Below are positions 44,131-56,721 of a stretch of 64,000 nucleotides of DNA, one piece after another. Under the pieces are notes generated by a model. It searched no databases and was not told the DNA's origin. It saw only the letters and a list, made by a program, of their open reading frames with translations. Origin of the DNA: Acheta domesticus. Lineage: Eukaryota > Arthropoda > Insecta > Orthoptera > Gryllidae. How positions within the stretch are numbered: position 1 is the stretch's first letter; each line of letters opens with the position of its first letter. Made by a program: the position numbers and the translations under genes. Location: contig JAHLJT010009436.1 of NCBI GenBank assembly GCA_031308135.1, forward strand, positions 158,009,976-158,073,975. Reading direction: 5' to 3'.

Positions 44131-46190
44131 TGCACTCCCACAGATTCCTTACTGTGACTGTAGGGAGCCAAATATCGGAAAGGATCTCTTGGGAGAGCCA
44201 CATCAAATTTTACCCTACAATATTACAAATAGTAGCTGTATTAATATTGATTGATTCGCTCCCGACCGAATTCATCCGGCCGGCACTACCAATGGGTACT
44301 ACGCAGCGTCCAAGTAGGCGCAGCTACACGACACTGATTCGAGTTCCGCGAAAGCTACGAGTACTCTCTCTAAGGGGCTGTGGTTCGGATTTCATACCGC
44401 ATCGTTTCCAGTCGCAACCATCAACCCGTCAATAACCATTCACATTTAATCGTTACTCATCCATTGCGATCACTCCTATCGCCACACATTAATTGGTGGA
44501 TAACAGCGAATCACCAGTTTTCACACTACTCTAAAAGGAGATGGCACAGAGACGTAAGTTTCCTTCCTCTCATACGTTGGTTGTGACTACGGCATTCTTG
44601 ATTATCACAATCATTCATTATTGTGGTTACTGTTTCTGTGTCAATTTTTTTACTTTCGTAAGAACTTCAGCAATTACTAGCCACTTGTGCTGGTACAGTA
44701 AAATAAATTGTTGTAACATACTAGATCATAGTAACGATGTACTTAAATTAATATGAAAATATTCAAGTTAAAACGGTCTGATTCTATTAATCAGTACCAT
44801 TTCATAGTTGAGTATGCACCTTACTGTCGGAAAGTATAGAGGAAAGAACACAGGAAAATATCTAATATTTACATTTTTTTCTTTAGTTCACAAATATATG
44901 AAATATAGAAAACATTTACAAAATTATGGTTAGTTCTTGAAAAGGTCATTAAAAGTATCTCTTGTTATGGATAGAAACCTATATTGCTTTGTAGAATGGG
45001 AAAATCTAGGCTCTAGTTCCTTTTGTAGATTTTTTGAAGACTTTAGGGAAAATAACCTTACCCTTAGAAGTGTCGGGATATCCTAGAAACCAACTTATTT
45101 GAAACGTCACTATTGCCCCCCTTGTGGTCTATTCCTGCTGGGTTACGGAATTGTACCCGAGATAATGAGATTCGAAGAATATTTTTTTCGTGCCCTATCT
45201 TTATTTTTATCTCGTATAAATCGTATCTTCGTCTTCGAAAAGACTGTGAAAAATGTTATTTTCATAAAAATATCTTTCGTGAAATATGCATGGGAAGGAA
45301 AATGTATAACTGCATTGAATATGCCTAAGAAATGTTTAATATTTGATTTTTATTATACACGGAGCTTCAATCTCAACATGCTCAAATTGTAACGGGATAT
45401 CCATGGTTGTATCTAGGTTCACTCGCACTTGATTCGTGGAGATAGAAAACTTCTCGCAGAAAGGCACATCGTTAAATAACATCAGAAAAAGTAGTTAAAC
45501 TTAAAATTGTTTATTAATGGAGATATTTCTGACGCAAAGCTACAAATGTTCCCGGGCAAAGTGCTGAACTATTCACGAAAATGATTTTAAAACAGTTAAC
45601 TCGTGGACATCAGACAGTGAGGTCGAAACGCGCTATCCTAGTGGCGGGTGGTATCAAACGTCAACTGCAATTACAGCGCACTGAAAGAAAAAAGGTTCTT
45701 ACTGTTTTCAGATGCGAACATGAGCGAAAAGCTACTTCCTGAGAAACTCTCCAAAGGCAGAGCACTAGTGGAGACTTTACACTACTGAGGCTTTATTTTA
45801 CACTGTGGAAAGAAATCCAAACAGAAATAACAATTGCCTTCAATAGATGTACACAAAAAGCTATATTCTTTAAAATAATAACTTAGTAAGTTTACAAAAT
45901 CTGTCTCAACATATTTGTACTTCTTAACGGCAACACTACTCGCCATCGTCTGTCTTTTCTGTCTCCGTAGACAATTTTTGTTACAATGCCAGCGCCCTCT
46001 CGCTCCTCAACCGGGAATATCAAGGAATCCTCCCGATCTTAATAATAGTATGTTCTCTAATACTTAATTTAATTTTAGATTTTTCTTATGAATTATATTT
46101 TTTACCAGCAACCTATACTAACAAGAAAAACATTGTAGAGACCGCAGTATAAATCAGCGCACACACAGGGGCTCAGATTGCGCCTGATTG
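44131..46190. other. AT-rich interval without recognisable genes
   Basis: Two kilobases of mainly AT-rich sequence. Frames up to 137 codons near its left end carry no domain. Confidence 0.45.
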
Positions 46191-46720
46191 GGACGCGCCT
46201 CATTTCTGCTGCGAGGAGAGCCCTTGAAGAGGCGTCGGCGTCGGGCGGACGCGACGCCGTCACGAAGCGTCGCCCCGCCCACACGCCATCTCGCTTTTTG
46301 CGCCGCTATTCCATCTCGAAGACGCCGCCTTCTGCGCCGACACTCCCCCACCGCCCCGCCCCGCCCCGGTCCACGCCGCCCCGCCCCGCCCCGCCGCGCC
46401 TCGCCCCGCCCCGCCGCGCCTCGCCCCGCCCCGCCCCGGCGCGCCTCACCCTGCCCCGCCTCGCCGCGCCTCGCCTCGCTCCGCCCCGCCCCTCGCCTCG
46501 CCGTAGCTCGTATTCTGCGCTGCGCCTTTCGCGCGCGGTTCCGGCAGCGAATCAAACTGTCGTTAGAGGCGAAAGGCGGCGCGATACAGCGCGCGGAGCG
46601 GGGCCGGGTGGGGAAGGGGCGGGGCAGCAACCGAGGAGGGGTATTAGGCGCTGCCCGATCTGAAGGTGCGCTGCCGCGAGATGCGGAGGTCGGGTGCATA
46701 TGCAAGGAAAACGGCGGATA
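46191..46720. other. CpG island with C-rich minisatellite
   Basis: CpG-dense. Within it, 46350-46500 is a C-rich array with a ~19-bp unit (CCGCGCCTCGCCCCGCCCC) and 5-bp CCCCG runs. Right of 46520 it becomes non-repetitive and G-rich. The 161-183-codon frames are artefacts. Confidence 0.75.
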
Positions 46721-46740
46721 ACGCGCGCCGATATTGTAGG

Positions 46741-47115
46741 TTTCTTCTTCTTCTTCATTCCATGGATTAGGCTTGAGCCTGTTCCGTCTTCACAAGTTTT
46801 CCTTCCATCGTTTCGTGGGTCTGCCCACGTATTTCCTTCCAAGCGGTTGATAGAGTAAAGCTAATTTAGATAGTCTTGAGTCGTCCATCCTTTGTGTGTG
46901 TTGATATTAGTTATTTCGATATTTAGTTATTTTGCTTCCGATTCCTTCAGCATTTAGTTTTTCCCAAATATTCTCATTACATCTTCTTTCGTGCAGCCTA
47001 GCGTTCTCCTCAAAAACTTCATTTCAGCGGCGTGAATTCTACTTAAGGTTCTTTTTTTGGTACCCAGCTTTCGCTTCCGTGTAGAAAAATTGGAAGAGCC
47101 ATAGTTTTATAAAAC
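46741..47115 (-). pseudogene. LINE fragment, RTE-like 3' end with (GAA)n tail
   Basis: Translation of the minus strand from about 47115 gives KTMALPIFLHGSESWVPKK, then a RIHAAEMKFLRRTLGCTKED segment. After a frameshift it gives a KITKYRNN-like part, HTQRMDDSRLSKLAL and RLEGNTWADPRNDGRKTCED. That order (LYGSE.W, IE.AEM.FLR, W..H..RM...RLP, GR...G.P) is the conserved C-terminal part of RTE-like endonuclease/reverse transcriptase elements in arthropods. It ends in a GAA triplet tail (plus-strand TTCTTC at 46741-46757), the usual 3' microsatellite of such elements. It is 5'-truncated with frameshifts and dead. Confidence 0.82.
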
Positions 47116-48250
47116 TTTATAGTATTGTAAGTAAAGTATTATAAAATATTGTAGGTTTTAAAGATGTTATTCTTCTTGATAGGAAGGGTAACGCGATAGC
47201 TTTTCGAACACCGAGCCGAGAATTTCAAAAATTTTAAGACTTCATCTATGTAAATTCACAAATTACTTTCATTATTGTACACACCAGTTAGATGTGTTAT
47301 GGGAAGCGCTCTACATTAATGATAAATAAATAGTGCTTAAGTACATGTAAATGGATACAAAAAACATCGATCACAAATCATCTACCATCAGATAGAAATT
47401 ACATTCGCGTTATAAATACTGGATTTAGATGGAATTAATAATTGTAATGAGATATACATTTCAATATTTCCGTTGCAATTTCTACGGATTAGGACACTAA
47501 ATGCCTTTTAAAATCTTTGCCGTTGAACTATTTTTAAGGATAATTAATTATATGCTTTCAAACACCCAATATTTCTCCTAGAAAATGGTTAATGTTATTT
47601 GTACTTCAGCACCATGAGTAAATTTCAAATTTTCATTTTGTTGAAGATAATATCACTTTCTGAAACAGAAAAATGTTAGCTTCATTTTTCAAAGCGCTAG
47701 AGGGTGCATTTTGGAATAAAGGAAATGACTGTGTGGAATCCACTTCATTGCAATATTTCTTCATTTCTTTCTTTTTTATTCCTACCTTTGACATATATCC
47801 ACTGCACCAGATACGGCTGACACTTCTTCACATTTTACATTAATTTTTAACATCAAAATGAAACATACTCAACTTAGTGCATCGTTGTGCAACTGCCCTT
47901 GGCTCGACGCATGTGTCTGGTTACGCTGAGGCAACGATATGAGGAGTGAATCACAGAAACATACGAAGTACCCTTACTCCGCTTCTTCTCGACAATGCAA
48001 AACCTAGGACAGTAAACCGGCCACAAAATCACGTGACAGCAACCTGCGTAATGTAAGTGTGGGCATCTCTCGTGATGGTTTGCTTAGAAAGTCTTCGTGC
48101 CGCCATTAATAGGTGTATGCACTATTATCTCGCGGCAGATGATGCAATTCCCTTCGAAAAGCTGAGGAAGTCTCCTGTTAATGAGTGTAGTGAGCCTTAG
48201 AATTTCTTGTAGCGTCAACCTTTCTCGAGCCCACAAATTGCGGAAATTCC
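47116..48250. other. AT-rich interval
   Basis: AT-rich; TATTATAAAAT-type echoes at 47100-47155. No gene recognised. Confidence 0.45.
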
Positions 48251-48554
48251 ACTGCAAATGCCCTCCTTAATTTCGCCGCCAATGCTCCCGTCCAGCGCGT
48301 CCTCCATTTGCGACCGGCCCTACCGCCGCCGCCGCCGTCCCATGACGCCACTTCATCACCGCACGGGCCGCGCGCGTCGCGCCGCCCTCACCGCGTCCTC
48401 ACCGCGTCCTTGCAGCTGCCCCGCGATTCCCCCGGCCGCCGCTCCTCGTCCGCGTCCTCGCGCGCGCGCTCTGATGATTCATTTATTCTGCGGGGACGCG
48501 CGGCGGAAGGCCCTCGCCTCTTCTCTGCGGGCCCCTACAGGAAACTGCTCCAGC
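48251..48554. other. CpG island
   Basis: CpG-rich with CCGCCGCCGCCG near 48326 and a CGCGCGCGC stretch near 48460. Frames on both strands are Arg/Ser/Ala-rich. SINE-A copy 5 is inserted at its right edge. Confidence 0.55.
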
Positions 48555-49082
48555 AGCGTCACCATCAAAGACTCTGACTGGGGGGTCCTAGGTTCGAGTC
48601 CCGACGGCGGCAGGATTTTCGACACTAGCTTGTCAGCTAGGTCGAATTCTGTCGTTGGCTGGAGGAGAATTCTAGCGGCCGGCTGCTCTGATCGGTAGTT
48701 TTCCGTGGTTTCTCCGATCAACACCAGGCGAATGCCGGAGCAGCACCCTAACAAACGGGCTGCACGCGATCTTTCCTTCCTCTTCCTTGTCCTATCCGCT
48801 CCTCTTACACACACACACTAACATGCACTACGCTACCACACATGCCGGGAGACCGGTAGGGAGCTGACAACTTGTCCCGGCTGGGGTGGTGCCCCGCTGG
48901 TGGGAGATACCTGGTCGAGGGGAAAACCCCGATAGTCGACGGTAGGTCGGCGCCAGATCTCGCCATCCAGCGGGGAAATGATCATCGCCACCTCCCGAGA
49001 AAAGAACACGCACTACACTTACGGGACTAATGACGTAAGTAGTTGACGCGCCCGGAAACACGAATCAATCACAATCAATGAA
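48555..49082 (+). mobile_element. SINE-A copy 5 (near full length)
   Basis: A strong B box GGTTCGAGTCCCGAC at about 48592 and an excellent body: AGCTAGGTCGAATTCTGTCG, CGGCCGGCTGCTCTGATCGG, CACCAGGCGAATGCCGGAGC, a (CA)n stretch at about 48808, TGCCGGGAGACCGGTAGGG, AGATCTCGCCATCCAGCGGG, and a 3' end CGCGCCCGGAAACACGAATC with an AATCA repeat tail. The A-box part of the head is weak. It is the best reference copy for the body. The LINE relic begins about 190 bp downstream. Confidence 0.93.
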
Positions 49083-49269
49083 TTGAAATTGACTACAATA
49101 TGGCGCAAAACATTTATTTTGGAATCGAAAAGCAATGAAAAATCTTGCAAAGTACATGTTGCACATGATCGTGTGCACCTCACCAGGAAGGATACCGGAA
49201 ATCTGGGGTGCTTATTTACCAATAGGCAACCGCAGAGGACCTCGGAAGCGGCTGAGAAGAAAATGCGAT
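49083..49269. other. spacer between SINE-A and LINE relic
   Basis: AT-balanced sequence. It may be the 5' part of the LINE relic, but no motif is visible. Confidence 0.3.
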
Positions 49270-51295
49270 GCGGGCAAGTTGCGGGCAAGTCTCTAGTAGT
49301 GCTGCAGGTGAACTGTAGAAGCGTAGTGAATAAAAGTTTAAACTTTTGGAATGTTATAGAGATTTACAAATGCCGATATTGTTATAGGAACGGAATCATG
49401 ACTTAATATGGACGTATCAAATGCGGAGATATGTAAGGGATTCTACATAGTGTTTAGAAGAGATGCAGGCAGTCGCGTTGGAAGTGTGTTAATTTGCGTT
49501 AAAAAGGGCCTTTAAAACTGTAGAATTGTCGCCTGATTCTGATTGTGTAGTGCTTGCAGTTAAAATTTTAGGGGAAAAAAGTTTGAGATACATGGGAAAT
49601 AATAGGAATGTAGGGCCACCATGAATCTCTAGCATAAACGTGTAGAAACAACGGGCGTTGGTACAATAAACAAGCTAGTGGATATAGAGAGTAGATAAAT
49701 CCCGAGTTCTGTGGGATGGTGAAGTGACGGAGGAACGAAGGCTATTGTAAACGAGATAGTTTGAACAAATCTCCTGCAGGGAGTAAAGGAACCAATGAGG
49801 AAGAAACGGTATTACACACATTTTAACGCACCCGGAAGGGGGCGTTACTAATTGTTACGTAGCTCCAGCTATACGTGACCACACAGTCGTGTGTCTGAAA
49901 GTAAAAGGGAACTGTTTTCGGAGCAGAACTGAGCGTATTTATACTTGTACCGCAAAGCAGACGTTGCCAGTTTACGAAGTATTTTATTTAGTCAACAATT
50001 ATTCCTCATGCGCAAGATTTGGTAGTTCAGTAGAGAAAGTTTGGAATAATTTTAAGAAAATTATTAGTACATGTTTGGATCTACACGTACCGTACAAAAT
50101 TATAATAGCAAAAATTTCTAATGTAGAATATAATAATTGGATACAAAAGTAGAAAAGCAAAGAAAGTTTGGCATATAGAAATAGAAAAGTCAGTGATAAA
50201 CATTATGAAAATTTTAAGAATCTCTCAAGAGAAGTCCCAGATGCTAAAGGAATACCGCAGGAAGTATATTCGAGGACGATCCTTAATGATGAAAATAAAA
50301 ACTGGAGCAATTTTTAAATATGTTGGAAGGCCCATGGCAAATAGCGACTAAATCCCGTTGTTAAAAGACAGTAGTAATAACTTGGTAATAGACGAGGAAC
50401 TAAAAGCAAATTCATTTAACCAACATTTTACGTCAGTTTAGACAAATAAAAGGAAGGTTTTTATAAACTAAAGTGGAGGAATATGTTTTATACTAAATTT
50501 AGGAGCATTTAAGAAAAAAAATTGCCAAAATATGTTGTAATAAATCAACAGGATTGGATGAAATTTTGGAGGAACTTCTCAAGTTAGGACGGGAAGCTCA
50601 CATATCACATCTAATACAGCTTTTCGAGATTTCAGTGAACAATTCCTATTTTCCTCTAGGTTGGAGGGATGCCATAATGGTGAGAATTTTCAAAGGAGGC
50701 TCGCGTCAAATTGTCGAAAATTATCGCGCAGTCTTACGTCTGTGCTGTAATATCATTTAAAAAACACGGCTTTAGAAAAGGATATTCATGGGAGAATCAG
50801 TTAGTCACTTTGAGTTAGGACAAAGCTGATAACCTTGATGGAGATTCCATTGTTCACGAAATTATGATCGATTTCACCAAAGCGTTTGACCTCGTTTTCA
50901 CAATAAACTAATCCCAAAAATCAGCAAGTTTAACGTAGACAGAAGAATTTTGCTTTGGATTCAGGAATTTCTCAGATCGCATACTCAATGGGTGAGAATT
51001 GGGTTTAAATTGTCTTCAAAAGCCAAAGTAACCTTCGAAGTGCGACAGGAAAGTATCCTAGGTTCCTAATTATTTATAGTATATATTGATGATATTTGGC
51101 GTTCTATTCTAAATTGTGACAAATTCATTTTACGAAAATACGTGTTCTCATTCGAACATATATAGTATAATGGGCGGAGAGAGATAAGCGTCTGTAAAAA
51201 GTCTTACAAATCTTTTACCTGTGCAGGATTATTATGCCTCAAATAGTATGAAAATGTGTAATGAAACCTTCTCACTGAGAAGAATGTTGTGTGCG
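49270..51295 (+). pseudogene. dead non-LTR retrotransposon (endonuclease and RT remnants)
   Basis: Endonuclease start: QVNCRSVVNKSLNFWN from 49305, then DIVIGTES where the expected Trp codon is TGA (49399), then an FRRDAGSRVGSVLICVKKG-like segment to about 49510. RT: TGLDEILEELLK from about 50548, ISVNNSYFPLGWRDAIM, then in a shifted frame VHEIMIDFTKAFDLV (motif A, near 50850-50895), and SILGS-stop-LFIVYIDDIW at 51052-51105. The FADD motif expected next is unrecognisable. A GMKIN-like thumb segment ends near 51290. There are several stops and frameshifts. Layout fits CR1/Jockey-type elements; the clade is not resolved. It is inactive. Confidence 0.88.
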
Positions 51296-51995
51296 GCGTG
51301 AAGGTATTGGCTGGCGACATACGTTTTCGGGAGCACTGAGATGCAGCTCCTACGCACACACGGCCTGCGCCTCCAAAACCGCTGCCGCCTTCTGAATCTA
51401 CTGACGCCTCTACGTCGCCTCCACGGCCAGTCTACCACCGCTTCTGCTGGCGCCTGTACAATGTCATCTCGCCGCTTCTGCCGCCGCTTTTGCAACTGAT
51501 TCTACCTTCGCCTCTTCCTCCGCTTATACCGACTCCTCTCCCGTTGCCTCACCCACTGCCTTCCCACTTCACCTGTAATGTCCCCTGTTATTCCACCGCT
51601 CTACAGTCACCTCAATGAGCGCCTCATCTGCCTCCTCCACTGCTTCCTTCGCCGCCGATTTCAACTCTACATTTCATTGATGCCTTCATTTCATTGACTT
51701 CACATGGCCTTTACGTCATCCTCAGCCTACACACTCTACATCCTTCTCTGATTGCATCTCTTGAATGGCTTCCGCACTTTGTATCGCAGATTCACAGCGT
51801 CAGCTCTCCAGATTCCGTTGTGCCTACCACGCCTCGTTGTCGTATGCTCCTCTGTCTCCCCAATGCGCACTCCCCTGCCTTCTTACGGCCACAGTCACTC
51901 TCTGTGGTCCTTTGTTGCTTACTGTTCGCTTTGCGGAATCCTCCGCCTTCAATCTCCTCAGCCGCGTCCGTGCGGGAGTGGTCGGTTAAATTTTG
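51296..51995. repeat. pyrimidine-rich GCC/TCC-type degenerate repeat
   Basis: Degenerate GCCGCCTTCTG, CGCCTCTACGTCGCC and CCGCTTCTGCCGCC motifs at 51365-51560, grading into less regular CT-rich sequence. An old triplet-repeat region is likely. The open frames are Arg-rich or Ser/Pro/Leu-rich artefacts. Confidence 0.6.
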
Positions 51996-53735
51996 ACCTA
52001 AGCGTAAAAGATAGGTTTCATTTTCATTGAAGTCTCATTTTAGAAACTTGCGAAAATTCAATTTTTTTAGATGTCTTCCTACAAGTACAATTATGAAGAT
52101 ACATTTTTTATCTGAAATTTGTTCATCAGGAACAGACATTCAAATAAGATAAGGTTCAATTTTTCAAAAATATGATTGTTTTTCTAATTTTGCGTCAATT
52201 CATGTAGGAAATTTAAAAATTTTAAACTATTATTTCCTCAGAAACGCCACTACATTTTTTAAATAATTTTTCCTTATATGCTGCAAGGAACTGTAAAGAT
52301 AATGGTGGTGGTGGTTCCATTTTCAACGCACTCCGTGTAGTTTCGAAAACTGCAAAAAAAATTGGAATTGTGAAATCGAATTTTGCATGCTTGGTTTAAC
52401 TCTTTGGCAGTTCGCCAAATAGCAGCACAGTGGTTTCAAAATTCTATGAATTCATCACATTGTTGTCGGCCGTGATGATAGTATAATGTAGATAATATTG
52501 TTGTGAAAGGAAGTCGATTGAAATTAAAATTATTCTTTCCTTTCAGTATTGTGCTGCAAATACTGTAACATAAATTTATTCATGTTTGTTTCATTTGTAA
52601 AAGTAAGAAATGACTACTGCTCCTGGCTGTCGAAATAAACGCTGATATGCACCACAGGTGCTTCATTTCAGTTCTTTGAATTTGACTTTTTCGAATTTTT
52701 GGTATGGCAGAAATTACAATATTACAATATTACGTAATTATTTCCAAGCGTGAGAGAAAATATGCTGTTGTAACACCTCTACTTTGGTAAGGAAACCCGA
52801 ATTTTGGAAAATGAATAAATAAATAATTCACACATTTGGGAAATAATTCTTAATTTAGCTGTAAGAGGGTCTTCGTAATACAGTTCTGTTTGCTTTTAGG
52901 TCTACTTTCTCGATTCTACTTTGCACGAATCTTGTATTAGTAGGCAAGATCAAATTTTGAGATGGAGTACAGGAATATGGATGACAGCGTTTTTCGTTTT
53001 TCGCTCGTTTAATTGCTTGACTTCTAGGTGCTCAGAGTCATTGAAAGCTCGAATCAATAGAAAAAAACTTCAAATGAGTTTATTCTAATTAAAATAACCT
53101 GTGTTGGCAAGATTTGAAGAATGGAAACTGCTTATTTCTCAGCAGATTTCGATTTCAAAATATTTGATTTTTTCTCGTGTAAAACTTACATTGTCAGATT
53201 CTACGTTATAACGAGAATGTCTCAAACGTGGGATCTTAGCATAAATATGCTATATAAAATCGTTTATTGTTAAAGTTATTGTTTGAAAGATTTAATTTAG
53301 ACCGACATTTTAGGCCGACTGTTCCTCTATATTTTTCAAATATTGTACTTCGTAGTTTGTGAAACATGCGTCGTTGATTATTATGCTAACTTATGCTAAT
53401 TATATTTGTTGTATACAATTGGATAAAGTATTGCTTGGGTGCAGACTAGCAACGGCAAATGATTATTGATAACCTGAACCGCAAATAGGTGGTGGAATGA
53501 GGCAAAGTGAAGACAGGCCATGAACGGAGAGGCGTCGTTAGCGGAGATGGTGATGACGGGGAACGAGCTATCCGGCCTTAGAATAAATAACTCATCAGCG
53601 GCTTTTGCTATCGGTTGCTGATTTACAAAACCGTCCGACAGGAGAGTGGGAAACGAACGGAAAAACGAATATACGTACGAACCAATGGGCAAGGCATGAA
53701 CTAGGCGGAGAGAAGGTAGAAAAGCTGACGGACGT
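51996..53735. other. AT-rich interval without recognisable genes
   Basis: AT-rich single-copy-looking sequence. The 98-codon minus-strand frame at 53396-53692 is unrecognised. Confidence 0.45.
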
Positions 53736-53945
53736 GTGAGGGAATGAGTGAGGAATGAGCGTGTGAGTGAGGAATGAGCGAATGATTGTGGGATGAGCGA
53801 GCGAGTGAGTGGGGAACGGGCCAGTGAGTGAATGGGGAACGGGCGAGTGAGTGAGGAATGAGCGAGCGACTATGGGATGAGCGAGCGAGTGAGTGGGAAA
53901 TGGGATAGTGAGTGAGTGGGGAACGGGCGAGTGTGGGGAGAGCGG
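53736..53945. repeat. minisatellite with 84-bp higher-order unit
   Basis: Two consecutive 84-bp blocks starting at 53763 and 53847, each beginning GTGAGTGAGGAATGAGCG and made of smaller GAGTGAGTGGGGAACGGGC and GGGATGAGCGAGC motifs. Flanking partial units lie on either side. 84 is a multiple of three, so a minus-strand frame reads a 28-residue repeat of the type RSFLTHSPVPHSL. Probably non-coding. Confidence 0.92.
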
Positions 53946-54260
53946 GTACGGCACGAGGCGCGTGGCCGTAAGAGGTGACGGGCGAGCGCGCCAAGGTGGG
54001 GCTTTGAAAAGCTAAGTTGGAGCAAACGAGTTTCTAACGAGGTTTCGGCGGCGCCTTGGGACGTGTGCGCCGCATAGTTGCAAAAAGTGCGCGCGGAGGT
54101 GCGCGTGCGGCCGCGGAGGCGAGGGACGCGATTGAGTTACTCTTTGTGGCGCCCGCGGATGGGCGTGGCCCGCTGTCGCCCTCCCTTCCCCGCGCCGCGA
54201 CGCCGCCGCGACGCGACACCGCAGTCATTCGCGCTGGCGGAATTGCCTCTTCCGCCCGCA
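53946..54260. other. CpG island
   Basis: Non-repetitive CpG-dense core at 54035-54240 with GCGCGCGGAGGTGCGCGTGC and a CGCGCCGCGACGCCGCCGCG part. Frames on both strands (78-91 codons) are Arg/Ala-rich. Promoter-type function is possible; not proven. Confidence 0.55.
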
Positions 54261-56721
54261 AATTTTTCATTCTCCCCTACGAGGAGTGCTCTATCTTCAT
54301 GTGATCTCTTTTCTCTCCTCCTCCTTCCTTTCTTTCTCCTCCTCCTTTTTTAAAAAAATCCTTTCTTCTTGTGTATTACCTTCTCATGTTGATAAAAAGA
54401 AATACGGAGTTTGACGAAAGCGTGCGAAGAACTGAAACAAGAGATTGGAGGAACTAATTAGTAAGATTTGTAGCTTTTATCTTTCTAAATATTCAAACTA
54501 AAATCTGTTCTTTTGTTAAGTGCTCTTAACTCCGTTCTGTTGTTCGAAATGACTGTAAGGCTGGTGGCATGAGCATGGTATATAATGCTCGACGATTAGA
54601 AGACGATGAATAAATGAATGGAAATAACATACGAGATTCAGTTCCCGGAACCTAAGAGTAGCCGCAACGTTCAACAATATTTTCCTCTGTAAAGCGAGGG
54701 CTGAATCTTAGAAATAGCAAGAGTATCGACTATGATGTATCGTGGTTTTCAACAAAATTTTGGTTGTGTTCAGGTTGAAATGAGTCGTTTTTATCGGTGG
54801 AATTACACGAAGACGGCGATGGCTAAAGTACGGAATTTTAGCGAGCGAGCGCACGCGCACAGGTCAACCGCCCCAGAAGCCGGTGTGCGCATGCTCTCTC
54901 GCCAAAACTCCCGAAAGCGTTCACCAGAAGGAAGCGCTAAAGTCAGTCGGCTCTTTTTGTAGAGTTTGCAAGAATGGCTGACTGTCAAAAAACGATCGTC
55001 CCCCCCCCGAGTGTACACAGATATCTTGGACATTACATACCATGAAAAATAACGCACTTACCAATAATCTAATGATCCTATTTCATTGGTTACGAGATTT
55101 TCAGAAAATTCCTAAAATAATCAAAAGGAACTATTTACTAAGAGAGAGCGTATATGCACTCGTTTTGTATACGCATACTATTCCATAAGCAAAGAATTCT
55201 AGAATAATTTTTTGGTACATTTTCTTGGACTGTGTTAAATGAGTAATTAAATTCACTGTATATTTACAGAGATTATAAATAATTGTTTTTACTTGTGTTA
55301 ACATTTTTATTTCACTGATGTTACTGTACATTCGTTTTTAAGTCACAATAATATGGTTTTTCGCATGTTAGTTGTAAGTGGGAGACCTCAATCTTATTTC
55401 TAAAATTGTGTTTTATCCCGTTTCGTAACTTGTAAACCTTCAATTAGTTTAATTTCGTTGAATTTGAGTAACTTTGCTTTACAGCTCTTTTAAAATGGTC
55501 TTCCAATCTAATTTAATCGAAATTGAGTTTCTTCCATTAGTTCGAAGAATTCTCTGCTTTCTAGCTTTGATTATTCGGTCTAATTACTGTTCTGTAAGTT
55601 CAATCGAATACATCAAAACTTTATGGATAGAGTAATCATTGAAGAATTTTCTCTTTGTTTACAATTTTCACGAATTTTATTGTACCCTGAGTTTCAGTGT
55701 TTTGGAAGAAAAGTAAAACCTGTGTGTAATTTGTTGCGAAAGTCGTAAGGTTCTTGAAGAGATAAGCAATTCACAACTGGAGGGGTATCCATTGAAATCA
55801 AGTGTAGAAATTCGTGGAAATTTGAATAACTACATTAATTTCGTGAAATGTAAAATATTATTTTTTCAATAGATAATAAAAATGTGCTTTTGCTATTTGT
55901 TATTCACGCCAAACGACGGTTCTTATTGTCTTTAACTCACACTTCATTCTATTCGATTAAAAAAAGTTACAGGCAAAGCAAAATAATAAAACATACCTTG
56001 GATGGATACGAGTAGCAAAGAATCTTAAATAAAATACATTTCTTTACCGTTTAGTTAATGTATAACTGACTCGATCTCTTCGCTGTATGCACCGTAGGAA
56101 AACAAACATATTCTTAAATAAGTAAATTTTGATTATCGATGACAAAAGTCCGTGAAAAAGTATTCTAAAAACATGGATTTTCACAATTCTTCCATTTTAA
56201 AAGGAGAAAATATACGTCACCCAAATTTAAATCAACAGCATTTTGTTTTTAATTTTCTTGGCGACTCTCAGACAACAAGGGATACTGTCTTATTTATTCA
56301 CGTATGTTTACAATTTGAATATACGATAAAAATTGCCATCTAAATTTCTCTCCAAAAGAGGCCATATTGATTGACCTACATTTTGAACATTGTCATAAAT
56401 ACGCATCTCTTCCTTACTACATCTCGAAATTTTACATATGCAGAGCTACTATGGAATCAATTACGCTAGCATAGCTATTAGCAAAGGAACAGTGTTCGGA
56501 CTGCCGTCTGTTGCGCTGGTAAGCGGTGTTGTCAAAGAATCGCCACTTTTCTCAAGGGAAGCGAATGTAGTCTGATTCAAAATAATTGTTACAAAATTGT
56601 GGAGCTTGTATGGGAGTGGGATATTATCACTTTTTTCCAATGGACATGTGTTGAAAAATGTCATATAACGAAGTAGTACATGTGGCTAGACGTGAGTAAC
56701 ATTTATTCTGAGACAGATTTC
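54261..56721. other. AT-rich interval without recognisable genes
   Basis: About 2.4 kb. A GC-richer patch at 54825-54960 holds a 76-codon frame with no family resemblance. The rest is strongly AT-rich with T/A runs. Confidence 0.45.
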
